64,000 nucleotides of DNA from Euglena gracilis. Its lineage: Eukaryota; Euglenida; Euglenophyceae; Euglenales. How positions within the stretch are numbered: position 1 is the first letter of the stretch; each line of letters opens with the position of its first letter. The notes under the pieces are model-generated. The model was not told the DNA's origin. It searched no databases and saw only the letters and a list, made by a program, of their open reading frames with translations. The stretch covers positions 61,372,844 through 61,436,843 of the forward strand of contig CP154956.1 in assembly GCA_039621445.1 (NCBI GenBank), read 5' to 3'. The position numbers and the translations under genes were made by a program. Below, one piece after another: positions 54,225 to 63,199 of this stretch.

Positions 54225-54560
54225 TCGGGTCACGGGGGGGGGGGGTCACGGGAAGGGTCACAGGGGGTCACGGGGGAACACCACATTTTCGGTGGCTGAA
54301 TTAGGAATCACCAAGCCCAAAATTTTGGAAGAATTTTCCATAAATTCGAATCCCCACACCTGAAATTAGGATTTTGGCACCAAATTAGGAGACACCAACC
54401 TCGAATTTGAAAATTTATGTCTTAAAAGTAGGAATCCACCTGACAATATCATCAAATTAAGCGTCACTCGCCCAAAAATTTTGCGGAAAAATTGGCCAAA
54501 AAGGGTCGTAGGTCGGGTCACGGGGGGGGGGGTCATGGGAGGTCACAGGAACACCCCCCC
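54225..54560. repeat. dispersed repeat family R2, copy 2
   Basis: GTCACGGGGGG blocks at 54225-54275 and 54517-54552 enclose AATTAGGAATCACC-type units, matching 21893-22205 in order and orientation. Confidence 0.65.
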
Positions 54561-54933
54561 TGTCCACCCCAATGGACACTCCTTTTCTCCGGCTGTAATT
54601 TAGGATTCAGAATTCGGTGTTTCAAATCATTTTAGGATTATTGTTATTTCCATTCTTTTGGGCTGATCATTGGGTGATTTAAAAAAAAAGAGTGAAGTCG
54701 CTCAACGACTATTTTCAAGCTGCAAGATTGCACACGTTTCTGCTTTTTTGCTCACCCAAGATCAGTTAGGCACTATGATTATCCCATTTGTGGAACTTTG
54801 TCGAGAAATTTGCCTGATAAGCACTTCCATTACATGAATATATCTCCTGTGTGAAGGCATTTGAAGACTGCGAACCTCAAGAACCTGCTGGATAACTTTT
54901 TCTGGGAAAGTTTGAAAAACACGCCTGTCGCTG

Positions 54934-55078
54934 ATGATGATGTCGCTCATGTTGCTGGTTTTGTTTTTGTTCGAGTTTTCTAAGTCATTGCAACCCACTC
55001 TGGCAGGGCAGCTTGCTGGGAGGGTGTGGTCGACGTCGTCGCAAACATATCGCCGACCCTTGCCCCTTTCCTCAGCAG
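54934..55078 (+). CDS. DUF819 exon 1: signal peptide plus transit peptide-like leader
   Basis: MMMSLMLLVLFLFEF is a hydrophobic signal-peptide core. A Ser/Thr/Arg-rich, acid-free segment follows (RVWSTSSQTYRRPLPLSSAG). The exon ends GCA G/GTGGTG, phase 1. The in-frame codons upstream contain a stop, so ATG 54934 is the first possible start. Confidence 0.6.
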
Positions 55079-58000
55079 GTGGTGCCCCCTTTATTGTTGC
55101 GATTGTGGAAATCATCGATTTTTATTTTTATTTTATATCAGTTCCAATGTCTCGCAATCATACATCTCTTTAAGGTTTTGCAGACCTCCCGGGGGGGGGG
55201 GGAGTCAGCCCAGCCCCAATTTTATCTGAATGAATCAGGGCTTGCTTGCCAGCCCAAATTTTGGCCCAGCCCAGCCGCAGCAGCCCCCCCGGGGATTTTT
55301 TTTGGATGGTCCAGCCCCAAGAAAAGTGTTCAAAAACGGCCAAAAATGGTGTGTTTGTGGCGTTTGGGTCGTTTGGGGGGGTCAGATTCTCATTTTTTTC
55401 ACAACTGTGTTTTGCAAGTAGTTTTCTGGCCATTAGCCCGGACCTGCTCAGGTCCAGCCAGGCTCCACCCCCCTCTATTTCAACCCAAGTTTCAAGCCCT
55501 AGCCCAACAACCCCCCAGATCTTTCAAGAGGTGTATGCTCGCAATGTCTGAAAATAAACTGCACTGGTTTGGGTGCCAAAAAAAAACTGGTACCTTGAGC
55601 CTGCTGCCCTGCTCTCCGGGATCGTTGTTGTTCATCATTTTCCAAGCGTAACATTGAAGCACTGCTTTCATTGCTGCAGCTCTCGAGGACCTCAGCACCA
55701 ATGAAGGCCTTACAGAATCCGAAGATGTCCCGTTGGAGCACACTGAAAAACGAAACGTGGTATGTAACGTTGATTGCCGTATCTTCCAAAATTTTGTCGA
55801 TATGTAGTTGGGCATGCATGTCTTACCCACGTTTTATTATGTCCATTTCCCACCTAGAACCTGGTTTCGTCTCAACACCCACAAGTCCATTTGCGCGAAG
55901 CCAAAATCCAACTCTTTCAGACAGTCCAAATCCTTGGCCAAAAGAGCATGTCCTGCACCACCCCTTCACCTGTTCAGCAAGCACAACCAAATCGTAAGAA
56001 TGTGCCTTTGGCGTGCACGTGGCATCCCTCCCCATCCCCCATCCTGCCCCCATCCTGCAGTGCCGGAGACTCTCCCGGTTGCGGCGTTCCACTGCACGGC
56101 TGGTGATGCAGGGCTGGCCAGGGTTCAATATAAGGAGGGTCGTAGGAGAGGGGGTGCGGGGTTTCGGTGGGGGGTGCCCCCCCCCCTCCTGGACCAGAGG
56201 GGGGGACCCGGACCGAAAATCAGTTACCCGGACCGCGCCACTGTTTAGGCGGGGGGTGTCCCTCCCACTCCCCCCCTCCACCTGGATGCGGGGGGGGGGG
56301 GGGGTCCGACCCCCCACCAACCTTGATATCGAACCCTGGGGCTGGCCCACCGCCTGCATCGCTGCAGGGCTGGGCTCCCTCGGGTGTGTGGGACTTTGGG
56401 ATGTGGATTTTGTGGTGAGACACTGGATACTTCAACGTCGCCAACAGACTTGGGGCTTCACGGTCCGTGGGCTCTTTGGGCTCCATCCCAGACATCTTTG
56501 CCCCCCCCCATAGCAGCCAGTACCTGTGCAGGTCCCTCCCCCCCTCCCGTCAGGTGGTACCACCGGGTCGAGGTGCTCCGCCTCTGCGCTGGCAACGTGC
56601 TGTACCCCATCGCATTCACCGCCCTCGCCACCTCCCTCGCGCAGAGCGCGCATCTCGTGGCCGTCAACCCGGAGCTGCTCTCCTTCAGTGCCATGGCGGT
56701 GGTGGCGTCCCTCGGGCTGATCGGCCCTCCCGGCACCGCCCCCGGCCGAGCCCAGGCCCAACCTTTTGGACGCAGCCCTACCTTTGGGTGTCGGAATGGC
56801 ATTCTCCAAACAGGTTCAAAGATTTCCCAGCATTTTCTTTTACAGTAGAGATGTGGGTTGGGTTTTAAACCCAAACCTACAGCGGGGGGACCAAATGCTT
56901 TTTTTTTTTGCAGTTTTTGCGCTTTTTTGATTTTTGCAAAATTTGTGTTTTTTGTGTCGCCTTTTTCCCCTACTGCAGGCCCCCTGCGTACCTCAGCGAT
57001 GATCATTAATAGGGTTTTCAGGGGGTTTTTTTTGTTGTGGACCCTGGGGGGTGGGGGGTGGGTCCGGCCGAGCCCCCCCCCCCCCGGGGCCCCCCCAGGG
57101 GGAAGTGGGATATACTAATACTTTTCGGCGCCGAAGGTGCCGAATTTTTTTTGAAAAAGTGCTATTTTTGGATTTTTTTGCCATTTTTGAGTGGGACCGA
57201 ATTTTGCCCACGTTCAACTGACCCATTTCTGTAACCAACAAACCCATTTTCGCATTTTTTTTCCACCCAAGGGACCCGTCTCACGAGAAAACCCTTGGGT
57301 GATGAGGTGTGGGTACTCATCCAATGACGATGAGGACACTAGGGGGTTCAGAGACCCCACATTGACACGTAACCAAGGCGGGAATCCCACTCCCCTGGTC
57401 ACAAGTAAGGGCCCGCCCCCGCCCCCCTCCCCCCCGGTCTTTAAAAAAACCCCTGATAGGTTTCCCTCGGCCCGCTTTGTGCTGTCCCCCTCCCAACTGG
57501 GCCCGCCTCGCTGCCGTGCACCTGGCATTCGACTTGTTCCTGCCGGCGTCGCTGGCGCTGTCCCTGCTGCTGCGGGGGGCCGCGGCCAGCCGGTCCACGC
57601 CGGGGGAGACCCCCACCAAGTTCAGCGCAGGCATGGCCCCCCAAAACGGAGAGACCCCCAACCGAAGCGCAACGGTGTTGATTTCGCCCGGTTGCTGCTT
57701 TTAGGGTTGTGCTGGAGCCCCCTGGGGGACAATGGTGCAGCAAGTGGGGTGGGGGAGTCTGGCCATCCCCCGCCTGTGCCTCTGTGCCAGCCAACCTCCC
57801 CCCCCCCCCGCCTTCCAACAGGGCAGAACGGGAATCGGCCAGACAGCCGGGGTGGTGGGTGGGGGGTTCGCCCCCCCCCCCACCAGGCCTTCCTGTACAG
57901 CCCTGCCTTCCGGCCAAGCCTGGCCCCGCCCGGAGGCTTTCACCACGATGGGGGCTAGCTTCGCCTTCGGCGTCCTCGGCACTGCCCTCGGTTGCTTGGT

Positions 58001-61000
58001 CACCGCCGCCTGCGCCACCGCTGACCCCCTCTTGCATACCCCCAGCAGGGTTTTCTTAAGTCGGAGGGTACCCCATCCCCGGGGGGGGGGGGGGTCCAGC
58101 CAGCCAGCTGTTCAAATCCAGCCAACAGCCCAAATTCGGGCTGGGAGCCCCCCCCCCCGGAGTTGAGTGAAATAAAGTTGGGTCCAGCCTGGCGGGTGGC
58201 CGGGCCAGCTGGCCGCAAGCTGGCCAGCCAACTGGGCTACCCAGCTCACCTATTCCTGCATTTTTTTGTGTGCATAAGAATGTGTGGCATGAGTTGGTAA
58301 GTAGGCTGTTCCTTTGGTCCCGATCCAGCATTGATCTAGCACCGAGAAGGCAAAAATGTGTTAGAAAATTGTATTTTTCATCGACCTGGCCCAGCACAGC
58401 CCCCTCCAGCCCCGGACCCCCCTATCCCCCCCCGGGGGGGGGGGGTCCAGCCAGCAGCTCGTTTCCAGCCAGCAGCCTTTTTGCCAGCCAGAGGCTGGAC
58501 CCTCCCGGGGGGTCCTTAAGAAAACCCCTGACCCCCAGGCTTGTCCTCCCATCACGCACCCCTTGAGGCTGAGGAGGGTTTGCTCCCCACCACCCCACTT
58601 TTGGGGACCCAAAGGGCTTGGTTAGACCAAGGGTTTTCAGGCAGCATGCAATTATCAATAGGGGGGGTAGGGCTCCCGGCCAGTGCTGTCTCCATGTACC
58701 CTTTAAAGAGAAGGATGCACCCTACATACCGCACAAAGGTTCCCCCAAAAACGACCTAAACATCGACCCCTTCCTTTTTTTCTTTCGTGTCTAAAAAAAG
58801 CAGAATTGTCTCTTTCCTCCTTCTTTCCCCCTTTACTTCCGTCGTTCCCTTTGGGCCTGGAAAATCCCTTTTTCCTCACCCAGGCTCTTTTTCTGAGAGT
58901 TGGGTGAACCCCCCCCCCCCGAGGTCCTGCACCCGAGGGTATGGGTATGTGTCCAACTGAAAATTTCGCCGCAAAGTGCTGGATTTTTTATTGGAAAAGT
59001 GACCAAAGATGATTGCTGAGTGGGGTTGAGGAATTTTTTTGGGGGGCAAACCAGAGAATTTTAGGCTGCATTTTAATTGAAACGTCCACCACAAAAATTG
59101 GGGGTTTGAGGGGCTTTTCTATGGGTTTTTTCCTCACCCCCCAGATTCCAACCCCAAGGGTTCCTGAAACCCCCCAGGGGTTCTTCAAAAGAAGCCGGCA
59201 AGGTCTGCCGAGGACCCCAGTCTGTGCTGCCAACTCCACCAAAAGGCTGGTCACGTGTGGCTTTTGCAAGGTCTCTCCGAGACGGATCCGTCTCACACCC
59301 ACCGCCCCCAACGCCTTCCCCGCGGCGGCGCACAGCCCCGGCCTCCTCCACGCGGCGGGGCCGGCGCTGTTCCCGCCGTACACGATCGCCGTCAGCATGG
59401 GCTGCCTCGCCGCGAGCTACATCGGGGGCACTGTCAACTTCTTCGAGACAGCGCGGCTGCTCGCCCCGACGCCGGACGCGATGCAGTACCTCATGCTGCT
59501 GGCCGGCGCGGACATCGTGGTCATGGGGCTGGGCAGGCGTTGCCATCTGGAACTGGAGTGGAAGTAGGGATCTACGTGGAAGGTTCACCGGAGTGGCGGC
59601 AGGACGTCACCCCCCCCTGAACTCCCATATGAGCAAAGGGTCTCGCTCATATTTGACTGTTCGGCTTCATGTCAACTCCTGGGGCCGTACTTCTTCGTGC
59701 TGCACGCCATTCGGCACTCAGAGACCTGCCAATCTCGAACATCCCCACAGCTTGATGTTTGCCCTGTGCAAACCCGACGCTTCCCACTTGTCGCCCACCC
59801 CCAAAGGCAGGTTAGGTGGTGGCAGGCCCTGCCCATGAGTTTCAGGTGCATCCATACTCCCTACCTGTGCAGTCCTCGACGGCTAACGGAGGTTAATCAT
59901 GCTGGCTGGATCCTCCCCTGGGGTCCAGGGGTGGGTCCACTGGCTGGGAGCTGGACCCGGCAGGTACCCAAAAATTCCCCAAAAGCCCAAATCCAGCTCG
60001 GTTGGTGTTTTTCAGCCAGAATTTGGAGATGAAAAACCAAAAACTACCCAAAAATGACATTTTGGGCCATTTTTGACCCCTTTCCAGAAAATTTTGGTGC
60101 TTGCACCGAAAATATTTTCGGTCCAGCCCAGATTAGCCAGGTGGCCCCAACTTTATTTCGGCGGACAACTTATTTTGGGGGGGGGGGTCCGTAGCCCGGC
60201 TGGGAGCTGTTGGCTGGAAAAAAAGGTGCCTGCTGGCTGGACCCCCCCCCCGGGGTTCAGGTCCTTCAACTTGAGAAAACCCCTGGTCCAGGCTGGACCA
60301 TGCAACAAATCCGCCCTTTCACACCTCTTCCCAGCCAGCACCTTTTTCCGCCCGGCCTGTGGGACCAGACAATTGCTTAAGCACTGGCCGACCCCCCCCC
60401 CCAGGGGGTGGACCACAGTGTTCACAGGGGGTGGGTGACTGGTTTTTTCGGAGAGACTGACTGGTTTTTGGCCCGGATCCCCTCCCCCGGGGGGGGGGGG
60501 TCGGACAGAAGCCAAAGTGCATCTAAGGGGGGGGGTCGGCAAAAAACCACTACTAAAAGTGACCCGGCACCGAAGGCGCCGGAATTTTTTTGGCCTTTTT
60601 TGCATGTTTTTGGTCAAATTTCTTTTGGATTCCAGAGTGGCCGACCCCCCCCCCCGGGGGGGGCAGTGACTGACTGGGTTCCCGGAAAAAATGCCCGGCG
60701 GGTTTTTCTGAAAGTGGATGTGACTCCCGCCGGGGGCAATAAACCCCCCCAGATCCTTGAGAAAACCCCTGGTATGGACATCATAGCCTTAGACAGCTGT
60801 CGTGCTGTCATGCCAGTCTGCGTCCTTTCTGTTGTGGGTTGGCTTCCTTGCCCTTATCCCGGGCACCCTCTTTGCTTTTGAAGTTGCGTGAGGTACAGCA
60901 GGGCCCTCGCGGCAGCTGCAGGGCGTGCGGGAGACCCCGAAGGTGGTCCCCGAAATCGAAATCACACTCGGAGCCCCATTGGCTTCCCCCCAGCCATGCC

Positions 61001-62697
61001 TTTCTACAGCGAGAGACTGCCCAGCTCCCAGGCCAGGAAGATGCAGTCAACACAGACGCACAAACAAGGTCACAGGAAAGAGACTCTGTGATTGATAGCT
61101 AGCTTGCACATAACACATGCCTGCCGGCATTCTGGGATGGGCGTCCGCCCCCGTTTGAGCGGACGTGGAAAGAGATCATTATGGATTTGTTCTTCGTGGC
61201 GTTCAGCGGGGTCGTGGGCGTTGCGTTCGCCAAGTTTGGCCTGCTTCTGGGGGAGTGGATTTCGGTGACCTCTGTGCCGCTCATCGTGATGATTCTGACT
61301 GGAGACTGCCATGCCCCGGTTCTCCTCGCAATGTTGATTCAGCTTCCAGCAAGAAAATTTTTGGCGGTCAAGGAATGTGCAGTTTGTCCCACATGAACAG
61401 CATCTATTTGGCCCCGAACCGGCCCGCACGGCCTCATTGGGGGTGCTCACGTTACGCTTCCTGCGACGCACATTGACGCGTGGGCTGCTCCAGCCTCGTC
61501 GGCGTACGGCTGCGGGGCAGTCCTGCGGCGCGTCATCCGGTTCAAGTGGAAGCCGCCCATGCCGCACCCCAGGCAACCCCCCCCCCCCTGTGAAAGCTGC
61601 CTGGCCGGGTGGGGGAGGGCGGGGCATGCCGGCCGGCCTTCTTCCACTCGCTGCACCACGCCTCGGAGTTCTTCATGAACCTGTTCTTCGCCACGTTGGG
61701 TTGCACCCAGGGCGGTCCGTAGGGACGGGGTCTTTTTTTTTTGTATTTAGCACCGACCCTTGAGGACTGTCCTTGGGCCTAAGGGCTGGCCAGCGGCCAA
61801 GGTCAGGGGCTCGAAAGGGGTGGAAAACTATGAAGTCGAACCCCGCATTTTTTGACGTTTGGGCGGATGGGCGATGGTCCAAGGATGCCAGAACGCACTT
61901 TTTTCCCTGAAGTCGACCCGGTTTGCCAAAATATGGCCATTTTTCGGTGGATTTTTCGTTGAATGTACTGTGATGGGAGGCCGTTGTTTGCTTTCGGACC
62001 TCCCTGGCTGCACCGCGACGCTACAGGAGATGCAGCGGGTCGGGCCGGGGGCGTTGGGCATGATGAGCCTCGTCCTTGCCATCCACCTCACGACGATGTT
62101 CGGCGGCCAGTGGGCGTGGAACCGCCTCATGCCGGCGAAGGTCGACACCGACACCGTCCTCGTGGCGAGTGGCCGGGAAAGGACCTTTTTGGTGTTGACC
62201 CACGGTCCAAACTCAGTAAAGGGAAGCAATGCTCATTGAACGATGAAAATCATTGTTTCTCAGCTTGAAAAGATTCAATTAGTTCATTCAATAAATTAGT
62301 TCAATCAATAATGTATTGTTAATTAAATAATTTAATTAATTTAATATTAAAATTTAATAAGATAACAAGATTAAGCAATATTTTACAAATCAAGTTGATA
62401 AATTGATAAAATAACAAAATAGAAATGTTTGATTAAATTATAAAGTCCAATCGCTGCAACGGAGGGAGAACCCCACAAGATTGGCAGGAGGGCCCTCCCC
62501 ATCCCATGCTGTCCTCCCCCGCAAGCAACGCCTGTGCGGGCGGGGCGGCCACGGCGGCCAGCATGGCGGAGAGCATCAAGCGGTCCGACCTCACCCTGCC
62601 TGCCACTGCGGTGGGCCTCGTCGGGTACACCATCGGGACCCGCATCGGTCTCGCCATCTACCACGCCCTGTCTGCCTTCCTGCGGGTGGCCGGGTGA
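54934..62697 (+). CDS. DUF819-family membrane protein, probably plastid-targeted, about 13 exons
   Basis: Model: 54934-55078, 55680-55759, 55858-55993, 56061-56122, 56368-56414, 56554-56813, 57460-57674, 57936-58049, 59271 to about 59519, 61160-61318, 61618-61714, 61980-62161, 62488-62697 (about 650 residues). Every modelled junction is GT-AG and in phase; the ends of exons 4, 9 and 12 are least sure. The family signature is clear: SYIGGTVNFFETARLL, GADIVVM, FFMNLFFATLG and SNACAGGAATAAS...GLVGYTIGT are the conserved blocks of DUF819 (PF05684), multi-pass membrane proteins of bacteria and plastids with no established substrate. The N-terminus looks like a signal peptide plus transit peptide. 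Two or three introns contain or border hAT-like elements. Confidence 0.75.
55680..56414 (+). CDS. DUF819 exons 2-5 (hydrophilic N-terminal part)
   Basis: 55680-55759 (acceptor TTGCTGCAG, donor GTATGT) encodes an acidic stretch EDLSTNEGLTESEDV. 55858-55993 (CCCACCTAG, GTAAGA). 56061-56122 (CATCCTGCAG; donor GTTCAA is uncertain). 56368-56414 (CGCTGCAG, GTGAGA) encodes GVWDFGMWIL. Phases run 1-0-1-0-2 without a stop. Confidence 0.6.
56554..58049 (+). CDS. DUF819 exons 6-8 (first membrane helices)
   Basis: 56554-56813 (CCCGTCAG, CAG/GTTCAA) with AFTALATSLA and AMAVVASLGLIG. 57460-57674, whose acceptor ATAG lies in the right flank duplication of element Int-E, with FDLFLPASLALSLLLRG (cf. the LPLAVPLLLFR block of plant homologues). 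57936-58049 with FAFGVLGTALGCLVTAAC; its donor GT lies in the left end of Int-C. Confidence 0.65.
57019..57455. mobile_element. probable hAT-like element Int-E in DUF819 intron 6
   Basis: Ends CAGGGGGTTTTTTTTG and CTTTAAAAAAACCCCTG are inverted repeats. The flanks AATAGGGTTTT and ATAGGTTT are only a degenerate duplication. The exon 7 acceptor AG (57458-57459) is in the right flank. Confidence 0.55.
58046..58530. mobile_element. hAT-like element Int-C, 485 bp, perfect 8-bp TSD
   Basis: Ends CAGGGTTTTCTTAAG and CTTAAGAAAACCCCTG. Target duplication ACCCCCAG at 58038-58045 and 58531-58538. It sits exactly at the 3' end of exon 8; GT at 58050-58051 inside the end can serve as donor. The interior is G/C-run hairpins and CCAGCCAGC repeats, without ORF. 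Confidence 0.85.
58531..59270. other. remainder of DUF819 intron 8
   Basis: An extra frame at 58541-58640 is open but not needed by the model. The intron acceptor is CTTTTGCAAG at 59261-59270. Confidence 0.4.
59271..59519 (+). CDS. DUF819 exon 9 with signature block
   Basis: Encodes ASYIGGTVNFFETARLL and YLMLLAGADIV, the most conserved region of the family (GG-x-VN and A-A-D-N-V). Starts in phase 0. The 3' end is unsure: GT at 59517 or 59520, or further right with a small exon around 59685 (YFFVLHAI). Confidence 0.7.
59730..61159. other. DUF819 intron 9, hairpin-rich
   Basis: Contains two right ends of the CAGGGG family (GAGAAAACCCCTG at 60274-60286 and 60761-60773) whose left partners were not found, C/G-run hairpins and a CCGGCACCGAAGGCGCCGG hairpin (60560-60583). 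An extra exon inside is possible (60776-60880). Confidence 0.4.
61160..61318 (+). CDS. DUF819 exon 10
   Basis: Acceptor CGTTTGAG, donor CCG/GTTCTC, phases 0-0. Two helices: FFVAFSGVVGVAFAKFGLLL and VTSVPLIVMILTG. Confidence 0.65.
61618..62161 (+). CDS. DUF819 exons 11-12 split by Int-B
   Basis: 61618-61714 with ASEFFMNLFFATLGCT. 61980-62161 with TATLQEMQRVGPGALG and MMSLVLAIHLTTMFGG. In plant and bacterial homologues these two halves are contiguous around the point where Int-B sits. The donor of the second part is GT at 62162 (phase 0) or 62169. Confidence 0.65.
61708..62006. mobile_element. hAT-like element Int-B acting as an intron, 299 bp
   Basis: Ends CAGGGCGGTCCG and CGGACCTCCCTG. Target duplication GTTGCACC/GCTGCACC (61700-61707, 62007-62014; one mismatch). 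GT at 61715 is inside the left end, and AG at 61978-61979 is inside the element. The retained 7+27 bases plus the 8-bp duplication make 42 nt, in frame. Same family as Int-A. Confidence 0.85.
62162..62487. other. DUF819 intron 12
   Basis: Very AT-rich in 62260-62450 (TTAAT/AATTA repeats), unlike the GC-rich exons; acceptor GATTGGCAG at 62479-62487. Confidence 0.5.
62488..62697 (+). CDS. DUF819 last exon
   Basis: Contains SNACAGGAATAASMAES and VGLVGYTIGTRIGLAIYH, the conserved C-terminal block and helix of DUF819. Stop TGA at 62695-62697. Confidence 0.75.
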   Translation, partial: EGPPHPMLSSPASNACAGGAATAASMAESIKRSDLTLPATAVGLVGYTIGTRIGLAIYHALSAFLRVAG

Positions 62698-62743
62698 CCG
62701 TGCTTTCCGACCTGTCGCCTGCGCCGGCGTCTTGACTCCAGAA

Positions 62744-63191
62744 CAGGCTTTTGCTTAAGGGATTGCAGTACCCCCCCCGGGGGGGGGGGGGGCTGGACTG
62801 CAGCTAGTCCAAAATTGGCTAGTGGGTTTTCTAGCAGACCCCCCCCCCCGGGGGGGGGGTCTGCTAGCAGGGCTAGCTAGTGGAAAAAAATTTTCCAGTG
62901 ACCGGCGCGAAGCGCCGAAAATTTTTTTGTGACCCCCAAAAATGGCCCAAAATGCCCGTTTTTGGCCATTTTTGGGAATTTCTGGAACAAAATCAGCCAA
63001 AAACCTGTTAAAAACCTCATTTTTCCTCCGGCGCTGCGCGCCGGAGGAAAATTTTTTTTCCAGTCCGGGGGACCCCCGGACCCCCCCCCCCCCGGGGGGG
63101 GAGGGGGGGGGTCTAGCTAGTCCACTTTTTCCAGTGTCTAGCCGATTGGCTAGCCAGTGCCCCCCCCCGGGGGTCCTTAAGCAAAAGCCTG
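62744..63191. mobile_element. hAT-like element Int-D, 448 bp, perfect TIR and TSD
   Basis: Ends CAGGCTTTTGCTTAAGG and CCTTAAGCAAAAGCCTG, perfect inverted repeats of 17 bp. Target duplication CTCCAGAA at 62736-62743 and 63192-63199, identical. It lies 46 bases after the DUF819 stop, in the 3' untranslated region. The interior holds CTAGCTAGT-type repeats, C/G runs and a GGCGCGAAGCGCC hairpin. Confidence 0.9.
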
Positions 63192-63199
63192 CTCCAGAA

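Noticed and set aside
54762-55115. 117-codon minus ORF
   Set aside because: It overlaps exon 1 of the plus-strand DUF819 gene, whose splice phases are consistent; no domain on the minus strand.
59685-59730. Possible small DUF819 exon YFFVLHAI
   Set aside because: No AG acceptor directly upstream; kept only as a remark in exon 9.
59936-60290. Possible CAGGGG...CCCCTG element in intron 9
   Set aside because: Flanking 8-mers (CTGGGGTC and GTCCAGGC) do not match and the inner ends do not pair.
60776-60880. Frame with VGFLALIPGTLFAFEVA, membrane-like
   Set aside because: Phase and family position do not fit the gene; stop follows without a good donor.
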